Of a DNA stretch of 64,000 nucleotides, positions 53,856-62,649 are shown in pieces (position 1 is the stretch's first letter; every line of letters starts with the position of its first letter). This DNA is from Terribacillus aidingensis (GTDB lineage: Bacteria; Bacillota; Bacilli; Bacillales; Amphibacillaceae). The translations under genes were made by a program, and so were the position numbers. Where the stretch lies: assembly GCF_900215625.1 (NCBI RefSeq), contig NZ_OBEK01000001.1, positions 62,001-126,000 on the forward strand, given 5' to 3'. A model generated the notes under the pieces. It made no database searches. It saw only the letters and a list, made by a program, of their open reading frames with translations, and was not told where the DNA came from.

Positions 53856-53892
53856 AAATAATGCAAGGGTGTTACGCGCTCTTGCATTATTT
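53856..53892 (+). terminator. hairpin between bacteriocin and transporter genes
   Basis: AAATAATGCAAG / CTTGCATTATTT, a perfect 12-bp stem with a 13-nt loop but only a weak T run. It probably allows partial read-through so that the bacteriocin is made in excess. Confidence 0.65.
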
Positions 53893-53906
53893 ATGAGGTG
53901 AAAAAT

Positions 53907-56057
53907 GTGAGAATGATCTTGGGATTTCTAACTTCTCTTTTCCTTTTGATAAGCCTGTACGTTATATATGACTTATTAGAGCAATACAAATTTAATGAAC
54001 TCCTTTACGAAGATCGAACAGCGGCAGCAATTAATTTCAGTAATTATGAAGGAAATCCTAATGAATTACTGAAAAATAGTGCTGATCAATACAAGTTGGA
54101 GATATCTAAATATGTATTTGTAAATGAGCGTTCAATCCGTGTATTTACTACAGACCCCACACTAGGCTCTCGTATTGATCGGTTAGATGGTGATTTCCCG
54201 CAAGAAGGTACCGAACAATTTATAACGAATCAAACGAATGATGCAAGCGATGATAAAAGTGGTTCCTTCCATTCTGGAGAAAGTAATATATCTATATCCA
54301 TATGGAACCTAGCTAATCAGAAACAAGCAAGTGCAAGCGGGATTTATTACATAGATGATAATAATAGTGCAGTTTCTGCATTGCTGGATCAGTTAGAAAA
54401 AGAAGGAGTTACTTCTGAATTAATCGAGGAACGTATAGATCCCGTAGTAATAAACCAGCCATTATCCTTTCTAATCTCACCACTTATCATATTGATAACC
54501 ATGATTGGTGTTATTTCTTTTTATCTGCTGAATAGAAGTAATCAGGTCATGCTTTATAAGGTGATGGGGTACGCTTATGGAAGATTATCCTTCATCTTTG
54601 TAAGAAAGCTAATCGCACCGTTATTAACAGCTGTATTGTCTAGCTTTCTGCTATATCTGCTTTTCCGTATCGTCACGAACAAAAGCATCATGAATCTATT
54701 TGAATTCACGCTTCTGTATGCAGGTCTGATACTAACACTATTTATTGGAATACTATTATATGTATTTCTGATAACACGCTTGATTTTTTCCTTTGGTAAA
54801 GAATATGAAGCGTTAAAAGGAAAAAGGCCTTATAAAACATTAATGGCATTAAGTTATGCGATGAAGATATTATTTCTCGTTGCAGCAGTGGTTGCCATGT
54901 CGCAGTTAGAGCAAACAAAAAAATCATTGGAAGACTATCAAGACAATCTGGATACATGGCATCAGACGGAGAATTTGTATCAAACAGTATTATATTCTAC
55001 TGGACAAGTTGACCTAGCCACAGAGAGTGACCAAAATAACAATTTAAAGCAAGTTTATGATCAGTTGAATAGTGAACTAAATGGTTTTCTTATTAATGCA
55101 GAAAACTATGAAATCAGCTCTAATGGAAGTTACTTGTACGAAATGAATACAGATGAACAAACTGCGTCAACCTCTCCTTATGGAAAAGCAATAACGATTA
55201 ATGAAAACTACTTGGATTACAACAATATCCAAGCAGATACGAAAACCATTGAAGATTCAATTATAAACGACCCGTCTGTCATGAATGTATTGGTTCCTGT
55301 ATCTCTCAAAGAGAAGGAAGAAGAAATTAAAAAGAACTTCCTAGACTATTTCCATTTTCAGAAGGTTGAAGTAGGGAATATTTATAGGGAGGCAAAAGGT
55401 CAGGAACTGGATAATACTTCTAAAGACGATTTAAGGATTAATGTTATTTATGTACAAAATCACCAAGAATATTTCACCTACAACCCTTCTAACAAAGGAG
55501 AAGGGGATTACTATATTGAAGATCCAATTGCGGTTATCGATACGGGACAATTCGATACTTCCTATTACATGAGCTATTTATCCAATGCTTACTTCTTTTA
55601 CTCAGATCAAGCTGAGCCAACTCAGAAATTAGAGGAGATTGCCGGAGAAAATAATGCCGCTTCACAGATAAATTCTGTTATCTCTGTATTTGACGAATAT
55701 GGACAAGAAATACAAGAGTTGAAAACTGATAATTATTTATTAGTACTGGCGGTCATTCTGTTATATATCTCCATATTCACTACTAGTGTTTATTACACTG
55801 TCTGTCATTTCTATAATTATAAAATGGATGTATTGCTAAGAAACATTCACGGTTATTCCTTTTTCAAGACGAATAAAACACTCATATTCTTACAATCTAT
55901 CAGTTACTGCATCCTTTTAGCAGCGTTTTTATTTATATCAGCACCGTCACTAATTTTGATTATATTCGGTGGCATAGCAGTTGATGCAATACTGGTAATC
56001 GGTTTGAGTAAGTATTTCACCGCTAACATGTATTCAAAACTCAGAAGAGAGGTGTAG
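53907..56057 (+). CDS. bacteriocin-associated integral membrane protein (DUF1430 type)
   Basis: A 716-aa protein with one N-terminal helix, a long outside region, three or four central helices (about 190-300 and near 315-335) and three at the C-terminus (about 612-705). This is the size and layout of the seven-helix proteins encoded beside Lcn972-type bacteriocins, thought to act in immunity or export with the ABC ATPase. The GTG at 53907 follows GAGGTG; an earlier GTG is part of that site. Codon use is visibly AT-rich. Confidence 0.8.
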   Translation: MRMILGFLTSLFLLISLYVIYDLLEQYKFNELLYEDRTAAAINFSNYEGNPNELLKNSADQYKLEISKYVFVNERSIRVFTTDPTLGSRIDRLDGDFPQEGTEQFITNQTNDASDDKSGSFHSGESNISISIWNLANQKQASASGIYYIDDNNSAVSALLDQLEKEGVTSELIEERIDPVVINQPLSFLISPLIILITMIGVISFYLLNRSNQVMLYKVMGYAYGRLSFIFVRKLIAPLLTAVLSSFLLYLLFRIVTNKSIMNLFEFTLLYAGLILTLFIGILLYVFLITRLIFSFGKEYEALKGKRPYKTLMALSYAMKILFLVAAVVAMSQLEQTKKSLEDYQDNLDTWHQTENLYQTVLYSTGQVDLATESDQNNNLKQVYDQLNSELNGFLINAENYEISSNGSYLYEMNTDEQTASTSPYGKAITINENYLDYNNIQADTKTIEDSIINDPSVMNVLVPVSLKEKEEEIKKNFLDYFHFQKVEVGNIYREAKGQELDNTSKDDLRINVIYVQNHQEYFTYNPSNKGEGDYYIEDPIAVIDTGQFDTSYYMSYLSNAYFFYSDQAEPTQKLEEIAGENNAASQINSVISVFDEYGQEIQELKTDNYLLVLAVILLYISIFTTSVYYTVCHFYNYKMDVLLRNIHGYSFFKTNKTLIFLQSISYCILLAAFLFISAPSLILIIFGGIAVDAILVIGLSKYFTANMYSKLRREV

Positions 56058-56061
56058 AGAG

Positions 56062-56679
56062 ATGATTCAAGCTGCTCACCTAAAGAAGACGTTTAGAGAA
56101 AAAATCATATTTGATGATTTTTCTTTAACAGTAAATGATGGCGAGTTCTTATCTATAACGGGAGAAAGCGGGAGGGGGAAAACAACTTTAATAAATTTAT
56201 TGAGTTTTCTTGAAAAGCCTGATAGCGGAGACATAGAATATGATGGTCTGAAGAATCCTAATTTAAAGCAAATAATGCTGTTACGTCGAAATGAGTTTGG
56301 TTACTTATTCCAAGATTACTCGTTGATTAATAATGAAACAGTAGAGAAAAATATTCTCTTAGCTATTGCTTACAGAAAGATCAGCAATAAAAAAGAATTA
56401 ATACAGAATATCCTAGCGAAAGTGGGCCTCTCTGGTTATGAAAAAAAGCGGGTCTATACGCTAAGTGGAGGACAGCAGCAGAGAGTTGCGCTTGCAAGAG
56501 TAATTGCAAAAGACTGTAAGTATATATTTGCTGATGAGCCAACAGGGAATCTTGATATAAAGAATAGGGATGCTATTTTCCAGCTTCTGCAGGATATGAA
56601 TAAAGAAGGTAAAACAATAATCATGGTTACACATGATCTAGAGATAGCTAAAGCAACATCAACCCAACTCGAAATCTAG
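56062..56679 (+). CDS. ABC ATPase of the lactococcin-972 group
   Basis: A 205-aa ATPase with Walker A GESGRGKTT (about 34-42), LFQDYSLINNETV, signature LSGGQQQRVALARV, Walker B YIFADEPTGNLD and VTHD. Five nt separate it from the membrane protein gene, so the two form a transporter for bacteriocin export or self-protection. Arg replaces the more usual Ser/Cys inside Walker A, which the motif allows. Confidence 0.88.
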   Translation: MIQAAHLKKTFREKIIFDDFSLTVNDGEFLSITGESGRGKTTLINLLSFLEKPDSGDIEYDGLKNPNLKQIMLLRRNEFGYLFQDYSLINNETVEKNILLAIAYRKISNKKELIQNILAKVGLSGYEKKRVYTLSGGQQQRVALARVIAKDCKYIFADEPTGNLDIKNRDAIFQLLQDMNKEGKTIIMVTHDLEIAKATSTQLEI

Positions 56680-56790
56680 TACAACTTATTTTTTAGCTGT
56701 TGATAGCAGCTGCTTCCATTCATAATTGTGCACATAAATAATTGGTGTCCTGCAAACACTGTAGACAAGATGAACAGTGGAGGGAAACTA

Positions 56791-57444
56791 ATGAAGAAAA
56801 TTATAATTGGATTTTTGTTTCTGTGTGCCTTTTCTGTATCTGCGCATCTAGTAGGAGCAGAACCGGTTAAAAATGTCATTGTAGAAACAGAGTACTACGA
56901 TGATATCGAGGAACTAAAATTCCCACAAGTTAAGCATGCAGGAACACCAAAGCTTACGAGAAAGATAAACAAAGACTTTAAGGATTATATAGAAAAAGCA
57001 GCTGCAATGCGGAAGCAAAATGAAGAAGCCGGCCGAAAATATGGGTATAAACCGGATTTTCAGACGGAGTTTGAAGTCAAATACAATACAGACGGTAAGC
57101 TGAGTATATTAATGAGCAGCTACATATTTACCGGAGGTGCGCACGGGTCTACAGTCGTCGAATCCTATAATTACGATTTAATGGAAAAACAACGCGTCTA
57201 TCTGACAGATATTTTGCAAACGCCAGGACAGCAAGAAAAGGTGAAGCAATATGTTTATACTTACGCAAAAGCAAGACCAGAGATCTTTTATCCTGATTTG
57301 AAAAAAGAGGATATCCCACTGGACGAGAAGACAGCCTTTTTTTATACAGATAACGGAATTGCGCTTGTCTTCCAGCAGTATGATATTGCACCGTATGTGT
57401 CAGGCAACCAAGTAATTAAGATACCAAAGAAAGTATATAGCTAA
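56791..57444 (+). CDS. secreted DUF3298/DUF4163 protein (RsiV-like fold)
   Basis: A 217-aa exported protein with a signal peptide (MKKIIIGFLFLCAF..., cleavage near VGA-EP at about 25). VKYNTDGKLSILMSSYIFTGGAHG and YNYDLMEKQRVYLTDILQ belong to the DUF4163-DUF3298 module, also found in the lysozyme sensor RsiV; here no membrane anchor or anti-sigma part is present. Lysozyme or wall binding is possible but unproven. The ATG at 56791 follows TGGAGGG. A GCCATGGA/TCCATGGC hairpin (57452-57477) follows. Confidence 0.75.
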   Translation: MKKIIIGFLFLCAFSVSAHLVGAEPVKNVIVETEYYDDIEELKFPQVKHAGTPKLTRKINKDFKDYIEKAAAMRKQNEEAGRKYGYKPDFQTEFEVKYNTDGKLSILMSSYIFTGGAHGSTVVESYNYDLMEKQRVYLTDILQTPGQQEKVKQYVYTYAKARPEIFYPDLKKEDIPLDEKTAFFYTDNGIALVFQQYDIAPYVSGNQVIKIPKKVYS

Positions 57445-57526
57445 AAAAGATGCCATGGATGAAGCTAATTCCATGGCTCTTTAGGGTATACGTATAGTAC
57501 GACAAAGAGGAAATGGAGAGTGGAAA

Positions 57527-58492
57527 ATGATTAATTGGGCAATTCTAGGGCCGGGTTCAATTGCACATCATTTTGCAGAAGCACTGAAGAAAGAGGGAGA
57601 ATCCATCCATGCAGTAGGGGCGCGTAACAAAGAAAAGGCAGAAGTATTCGCAGAGCAATTTGACATCTCTCATGTATATGAAGGGTTTCAAGGCGTATTC
57701 GATAATCCAGATGTTCACGTCGTATACATAGCAACTCCGCACGCCTTCCATTATGAAACAATAAAAGAAGCCTTATTGCATGGAAAGCATGTATTAGCAG
57801 AGAAGGCGATTACAGTGAATTATCAGCAGCTTGAGGAACTAGCAGCTTTAGCAGAAGAGAAACAGCTAATCTTAGCAGAAGCAATGACTATCTATCATAT
57901 GCCGATTTTTAAAGAGCTGCAACAACTAATTGATGCCGGTAAAATTGGCAAAGTACAATCTTTAAGTGTCAATTTTAACAGTATCAAGGAAAACGTACCG
58001 ACAAATCGATTCTTTAACCCGGACTTAGCTGGGGGAGCCTTACTGGACATTGGTGTTTACGCTTTATCCTTTGTCCGTCTTTTTATGAAAGAACAGCCTA
58101 GTGAAATCATCAGCACCGTCACCAAGCATGAAACAGGTGTTGATCAGCAAGCGGGAATTATTCTTAAAAACGAACAAGGCCAAATAGCAACCATCACTTT
58201 ATCTTTCATGGTCGAGTCGCCAGAACGTGCGACTATTATGGGCACGAATGGTTTCATTGATATCGAGAAATTCTCGCGTGCACAGAAAGCAACTGTTTGT
58301 TATGTAGAAGAAGAAAAAACGGAAACAATAGAGAATGGAGAAACAGAGAGCGCATTACGTTACGAAGTAAGAGCGATGAAAGAATTGATTGAAAGCGATG
58401 TTCCACATGTAACATTGCCGTACACAAAGGATGTTATGGGGATGATGGATCAACTGAGGCAACAGTGGGAAATAGAATTTGATTTTGAATGA
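57527..58492 (+). CDS. Gfo/Idh/MocA-family oxidoreductase
   Basis: A 321-aa NAD(P)-dependent dehydrogenase. The N-terminal Rossmann domain has INWAILGPGSIAHHF and VYIATPHAFHYE, with HVLAEKAIT carrying the catalytic-type Lys, and the C-terminal domain has GGALLDIGVYALSF. The substrate is likely a sugar or polyol; it resembles scyllo-inositol or trans-dihydrodiol dehydrogenase groups without a firm match. GGAGAG precedes the ATG; it stands alone. Confidence 0.85.
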   Translation: MINWAILGPGSIAHHFAEALKKEGESIHAVGARNKEKAEVFAEQFDISHVYEGFQGVFDNPDVHVVYIATPHAFHYETIKEALLHGKHVLAEKAITVNYQQLEELAALAEEKQLILAEAMTIYHMPIFKELQQLIDAGKIGKVQSLSVNFNSIKENVPTNRFFNPDLAGGALLDIGVYALSFVRLFMKEQPSEIISTVTKHETGVDQQAGIILKNEQGQIATITLSFMVESPERATIMGTNGFIDIEKFSRAQKATVCYVEEEKTETIENGETESALRYEVRAMKELIESDVPHVTLPYTKDVMGMMDQLRQQWEIEFDFE

Positions 58493-58525
58493 AAAAAGCA
58501 GGAATCATCACGATTCCTGTTTTAT
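58493..58525. terminator. bidirectional terminator
   Basis: CAGGAATC / GATTCCTG (58499-58506, 58512-58519) with A and T tracts at both ends; it includes the stop of the convergent gene. Confidence 0.8.
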
Positions 58526-59155
58526 TTTGCGTTCATAAAAGCTTGCCAGTGTTGTGCGGAAGTAGGGTTCGAGCCAGAACATGCCAATAAATAAAGTTAA
58601 TATGGCTAGCAGACCCCATCCAATAAAACTTAAATGAAGGAAAAACAACTCACTTCTATTCCCGTGCATTTTTGCTTTACTCTCCTGAATAGCCTGTAAG
58701 GGTGAGTAATCAGGATTTTCGCGCAAAATGAACAATGTCTGAGAGTAGCTGTAGTATTTAATAATGCCAGGAACAATCAGGAGCAGCGTCCAGAAAGTGA
58801 GTAAGACGGTAAGAATTAACCCAGTCAGCATATACCGCCAGAACCGTGTAAATGGATTAAAAATAGAGCTGAATGACGGCCGGTCACCCTGAACAAAGCT
58901 TTGAAACAGCCAGGTTGTACCTATAAATAAAGGCATTAATAATATGTAATTTATGATAGTGTCTCGTATGTAACTAATAATGTCATCGCGTAAAGTGGTT
59001 TCCTCAAAGACCCCCGGTATGTTAAGCAAAGGATCTGTTAGCAGACTTAGCGCAAAAGAGATAATAGTGAAAAGAAAAACAGCTAGTACACTTTTTCCCC
59101 AATTGCCGCTCAGACTATCCAATGCATCCCGTTTAAGCGTCTGGTTTGTATTCAT
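58508..59155 (-). CDS. DUF975-family membrane protein
   Basis: A 215-aa membrane protein with five or six helices. The N-terminal LKRDALDSLSGNWGKSVLAV and the C-terminal LEPYFRTTLASFYERKI frame a typical DUF975 protein of unknown function. It has a shortened relative at 63267-63620. Its last codons fall within the terminator. Confidence 0.82.
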   Translation of the reverse strand: MNTNQTLKRDALDSLSGNWGKSVLAVFLFTIISFALSLLTDPLLNIPGVFEETTLRDDIISYIRDTIINYILLMPLFIGTTWLFQSFVQGDRPSFSSIFNPFTRFWRYMLTGLILTVLLTFWTLLLIVPGIIKYYSYSQTLFILRENPDYSPLQAIQESKAKMHGNRSELFFLHLSFIGWGLLAILTLFIGMFWLEPYFRTTLASFYERKIKQES

Positions 59156-59267
59156 TAAAAATCCCCCGGTCTTTCTCTGTGATTGATATGTTTATTGCAC
59201 TATCGATAATACCATAAAATTTGGGGAAATATGGTTGTAATTAGGAATTGCATATGATAACTTAATT

Positions 59268-59331
59268 ACTATCTTGTAAAACAAAGTAGTGGCTTTCTTT
59301 TTTACCCAATTACCTTGTATAGCAAGATAGT
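59268..59331 (+). promoter_or_regulatory. inverted repeats around the PadR promoter region
   Basis: ACTATCTTG (59268-59276) and CAAGATAGT (59323-59331) are perfect 9-bp inverted copies 46 nt apart. Each belongs to a smaller dyad: TTGT-AAA-ACAA (59274-59284) and CTTG-TATAG-CAAG (59314-59326). They lie upstream of padR and are likely sites for self-repression. Confidence 0.5.
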
Positions 59332-59348
59332 TGAGGAGGAAATTGATT

Positions 59349-59678
59349 TTGTCATCTAGTCAATTACTAAAAGGGATTCTGGAAGGATGTTTGCTCGCTC
59401 TCATAGCCGAACGTGAAACGTATGGATATGAAATGGTGGAAAAACTGGCTGCTTATGAATTTACGATGGTCAGCGAGGGCAGTATTTACCCATTACTGCT
59501 GCGAATGAAAAAGGAAGGGCTCGTAACGACCACAAGTAAAGCCTTGCCGTCTGGCGGACCGAAACGGAAATATTATCAGCTAACACCAGCCGGAAAAGAA
59601 GCATTGAATGAATTTAAGACAAGGTGGTCAGCAATTTCGTCTAGCGTTGATAACATTCTAAGGAGGAATCAATCATGA
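59349..59678 (+). CDS. PadR-family transcriptional regulator
   Basis: A 109-aa regulator with the PadR winged helix: LLKGILEGCLLALIAERETYGYEM (part), SEGSIYPLLLRMKKEGLV and GGPKRKYYQLTPAGKEAL. The TTG at 59349 is chosen since GAGGAGG lies 9 nt upstream; the longer frame starts inside that site. Its stop overlaps the next start (ATGA), a standard PadR/HAAS pair. Confidence 0.9.
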   Translation: MSSSQLLKGILEGCLLALIAERETYGYEMVEKLAAYEFTMVSEGSIYPLLLRMKKEGLVTTTSKALPSGGPKRKYYQLTPAGKEALNEFKTRWSAISSSVDNILRRNQS

Positions 59679-60412
59679 CACTATCCAAAGCAAGTCAGAC
59701 GTTTCTTGATAACTTACGTGTCTACCTTTTTGCCAGCAATAAAAAGGAAGAAGAGGTGAAGGATCTGCTCGAGGAGCTTGAGGATCATCTGTATGAGGCA
59801 GAACAGAACGGGAAGAGTATCGAGCATATTATCGGAAACTCTCCTAAAGCCTATATGAAGGAAGTAGAGGCGGAAGTAGATAAAGATGGACGTTTCTGGA
59901 TTTTGTATATGCCAATGATTATTCTGGGAGCTTTTGCTTATCTGGTGATGGATAAAGTATTAGACAATGATAGGAGTTATTCCATGTTATCGCTAATTGG
60001 GAATCCTGTTGTTTTTATAGTAAGTATACTCGGACTCTTTGGGTTGTATCGCTATAATGCAGCTAACCACGTCTCGAAGAAAATAGAGATGATAGGCTAT
60101 ATCTTATTCAGCATTATTCAGTTTTCCTTGTTTATTGGCTTGTTATTTGCAGATAATTATATAGAATCACCTATATTTACGATCACCCCAGCGGCAAACA
60201 CTGCTTTTATTTCTATATCTTTCTTGGTCTTTGTGGGGTTAGCTATATTTTCAAAAACGTGGTTTGTAGTTGTCATGCCTATCCTATTCTTCATACCGCA
60301 GCTTATCTCTCGTTATATTCAGATAAGTGAGAATACAGAGCTTGTCTTTTTATTCTGTATACTCCTAGGGCTTGCAGCATACATGTTCTGGGAAGCAAAG
60401 AGAATGAATTAA
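59675..60412 (+). CDS. HAAS-domain membrane protein, PadR partner
   Basis: A 245-aa protein. The N-terminal soluble part has LEELEDHLYEAEQNGKSIEHI and SPKAYMKEVE, the HAAS-type helical domain; six membrane helices follow (about 73-240). Genes of this kind are nearly always coupled to PadR regulators. The function is unknown. GGAGG precedes the ATG, which overlaps the padR stop. Confidence 0.8.
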   Translation: MTLSKASQTFLDNLRVYLFASNKKEEEVKDLLEELEDHLYEAEQNGKSIEHIIGNSPKAYMKEVEAEVDKDGRFWILYMPMIILGAFAYLVMDKVLDNDRSYSMLSLIGNPVVFIVSILGLFGLYRYNAANHVSKKIEMIGYILFSIIQFSLFIGLLFADNYIESPIFTITPAANTAFISISFLVFVGLAIFSKTWFVVVMPILFFIPQLISRYIQISENTELVFLFCILLGLAAYMFWEAKRMN

Positions 60413-60435
60413 CGCATGCCTCGGCATGCGTTTTA
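60411..60435. terminator. terminator
   Basis: AACGCATGCC / GGCATGCGTT with a 2-nt loop and T residues. Confidence 0.75.
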
Positions 60436-60508
60436 CTTTGACTAAATTGTACATATAACGTAATATATATCTTACAAATGCAATATATAATTTGCATAGG
60501 AGATGAAA

Positions 60509-60703
60509 ATGAAAAATAATGTGAAAATCACCAGAATGGAACAGAAAATCACACAAGAGCAGCTTGCCCGGCGTGTACATGTTACAAGACAAACAATCGG
60601 TTTAATTGAAAAAGGAGTGTACAATCCAACTTTACAGCTTTGTGTAGCAATTGCAAAAGCAATGGGAAAGACATTGGATGATCTATTTTGGGAGGTAGAC
60701 TGA
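60509..60703 (+). CDS. small XRE-family regulator
   Basis: A 64-aa Cro/C1-type protein consisting of one helix-turn-helix: KITQEQLARRVHVTRQTIGLIEKG is spread over about residues 13-36, followed by LDDLFW. The second ATG (60509) has the better spacing to AGGAG. Its TGA abuts the start of a membrane-protein gene, the standard YozG-like arrangement. Confidence 0.88.
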   Translation: MKNNVKITRMEQKITQEQLARRVHVTRQTIGLIEKGVYNPTLQLCVAIAKAMGKTLDDLFWEVD

Positions 60704-61171
60704 ATGGAGAACACATGGATACGTTTTTTACTGCCGGATGATGAGTATAAAAGAAGGAATATAATGAGTTACTTTGCCGAGGCTGCTATTTTGCAGCTGG
60801 GAGTGCTGGTTATTATGCTGATTCTCTCTCGTACAGGTCTTATATCAATGGATAGTGAGCTTGTGTTGTTATTGCTGCTGTTTGGTTCAGCAGCTTATAT
60901 AGGGATTCGTTATATTCTTTCTGGTATGGAATATACCGACATTATGACTGAGAAAGCCTTTCGAAAAGAGCGAAAGCGAATAGCAGTGAAATCAATAACG
61001 TTCTTTCTCTTTTTTGTTGGGATATACTCCCTTTTCTACCTTTTCGGGGCAGTTTCCACATCACCTGTAGCTATTCTGGGAGTAAGTATACTAGGAGCCG
61101 TTATACTTTTTATAACAGATTATGCATCTCTCCGGAGGTCCTACCAAAAGAATAAAGAATTAATCGACTAA
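60704..61171 (+). CDS. four-helix membrane protein, XRE partner
   Basis: A 155-aa membrane protein with four helices in two pairs (about 25-42, 51-70, 97-117 and 119-138), starting right after the regulator stop. The layout matches DUF3278/DUF6773-type partners of small XRE regulators. The function is unknown. Confidence 0.7.
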   Translation: MENTWIRFLLPDDEYKRRNIMSYFAEAAILQLGVLVIMLILSRTGLISMDSELVLLLLLFGSAAYIGIRYILSGMEYTDIMTEKAFRKERKRIAVKSITFFLFFVGIYSLFYLFGAVSTSPVAILGVSILGAVILFITDYASLRRSYQKNKELID

Positions 61172-61187
61172 TGAACGATATGACTCT

Positions 61188-61215
61188 AAAGCACTGCTTC
61201 GCACAGTGCTTTTTT
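61188..61215 (+). terminator. terminator
   Basis: AAAGCACTG / CAGTGCTTT with a 7-nt loop and T run. Confidence 0.88.
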
Positions 61216-61288
61216 CGTGTTTTTACTGCTCTGGAAGGATTTATTTCTTTTTAGCGGAAACAGTAGAGTAGACGAAGGAGGAATGTGA

Positions 61289-62620
61289 ATGTTACGCACA
61301 GGTCTGCAGACTGCGTTTTTGGCTCTGGTATTGTTGCTAGTTTTCGTTCCGACTGAGGTGGTGGCTGTGCCAAATGAAAGTACGATGTTTGAGAAAGCGA
61401 AAACTCCAGAAGAAGCAGGTTTTACGAAAACGGGCTTAGCTAAAGTAGACCAGCTCATAGAAAATGATATTGAGAACGGGTTTCCGGGAGCTTCCTTGAT
61501 CATCATAAAAGATGGGAAAATCGTCAAGGAGTCTCGTTATGGTTACCGGCAAGTATATGATGGTCTGGAAAAATTGAAGCATCCGAAGAAGTTGAAGAAG
61601 GAAACACTCTATGATTTGGCTTCGAACACAAAAATGTACGCTACAAACTTTGCATTGCAGCATTTAGTGAGTACAGGCCAAATCGCCTTAACAGATAAAG
61701 TCAGTGACTATATCCCAGAATTCAAGGATAAGACCAACGCGGACATAAAAGGGAAGGATACAATCTTGATTCAGGATCTGCTGCAGCACCAAGCTGGTTT
61801 CCCTGCAAGTATAGAGTTTCATGATCCAAGTGCAGCCGGAGTGTTTTATTCTCAGAATCGGGATCGCACTATTGAATATCTTCCACAAGTGCCGCTGGAA
61901 TATGAACCTCGCACAAATCACCTATACAGTGATATAGATTATATGCTTTTAGGTGTCATTGTAGAGCGAGTAACGGGGAAACAGCTAGATGCGTTTGTGG
62001 AAGAAACTTTCTACCAGCCGCTCCAATTGAAAAATACGATGTTCAAGCCATTGGATAAAGGTGTAAAGAAGAAAGATATTGCTGCGACGGAGCGGCTGGG
62101 AAATACACGTGATGGATATATCTCCTTCCCGCATATACGCCAAGAGACAATTATCGGAGAAGTGCATGATGAAAAAAGTTATTACGCGATGGAGGGTATT
62201 GCTGGTCACGCTGGTCTTTTCTCCACAACAACAGATATGGCAGTGCTCCTGCAAGTGATGCTCAATGGCGGTGACTATGGCACGCATCACTTTTTCGACG
62301 AAGCTGTGATAGACCAATTTACGGCCGCTTCTTCCACGAATGATACCTATGGATTGGGCTGGAGACGGAATGGAAGCGGAGGGACAATGGAATGGATGTT
62401 TGGATCACTGGCAAGCGAAGCTGCTTACGGGCATACAGGCTGGACGGGCACCGTAACCATTATTGACCCTGCGTATGATTTAGGTATTGTGCTGCTGACA
62501 AATAAGAAGCATACACCGGTTGTGAATCCGGAACAAAACAGCAATCTATTTGCAGGAGATGAGTATGCTACCGGCGATTACGGACCTGTTGTTCAAGCGA
62601 TATATGAGGCGATGAAATGA
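61289..62620 (+). CDS. PBP4B-like serine hydrolase (class C beta-lactamase fold)
   Basis: A 443-aa exported protein. A signal peptide (about 1-27) precedes the catalytic domain with Ser112-Asn-Thr-Lys115 in DLASNTKM, the Tyr-Ser-Asp motif in YSDIDYML and the third motif in YGHTGWTGT. Similar proteins (E. coli YfeW/PBP4B, B. subtilis YbbE) act on peptidoglycan fragments. It stands alone, without muropeptide recycling genes nearby. AAGGAGG precedes the ATG. Confidence 0.88.
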   Translation: MLRTGLQTAFLALVLLLVFVPTEVVAVPNESTMFEKAKTPEEAGFTKTGLAKVDQLIENDIENGFPGASLIIIKDGKIVKESRYGYRQVYDGLEKLKHPKKLKKETLYDLASNTKMYATNFALQHLVSTGQIALTDKVSDYIPEFKDKTNADIKGKDTILIQDLLQHQAGFPASIEFHDPSAAGVFYSQNRDRTIEYLPQVPLEYEPRTNHLYSDIDYMLLGVIVERVTGKQLDAFVEETFYQPLQLKNTMFKPLDKGVKKKDIAATERLGNTRDGYISFPHIRQETIIGEVHDEKSYYAMEGIAGHAGLFSTTTDMAVLLQVMLNGGDYGTHHFFDEAVIDQFTAASSTNDTYGLGWRRNGSGGTMEWMFGSLASEAAYGHTGWTGTVTIIDPAYDLGIVLLTNKKHTPVVNPEQNSNLFAGDEYATGDYGPVVQAIYEAMK

Positions 62621-62622
62621 AG

Positions 62623-62649
62623 AAAACACGGTTTGCACACCGTGTTTTT
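62623..62649. terminator. bidirectional terminator
   Basis: AAAACACGG / CCGTGTTTT with an 8-nt loop between convergent genes. Confidence 0.88.

Noticed and set aside
53300-56700. Insertion sequence or prophage around the bacteriocin locus
   Set aside because: No transposase, integrase or flanking repeats could be found; only the single palindrome marks one edge.
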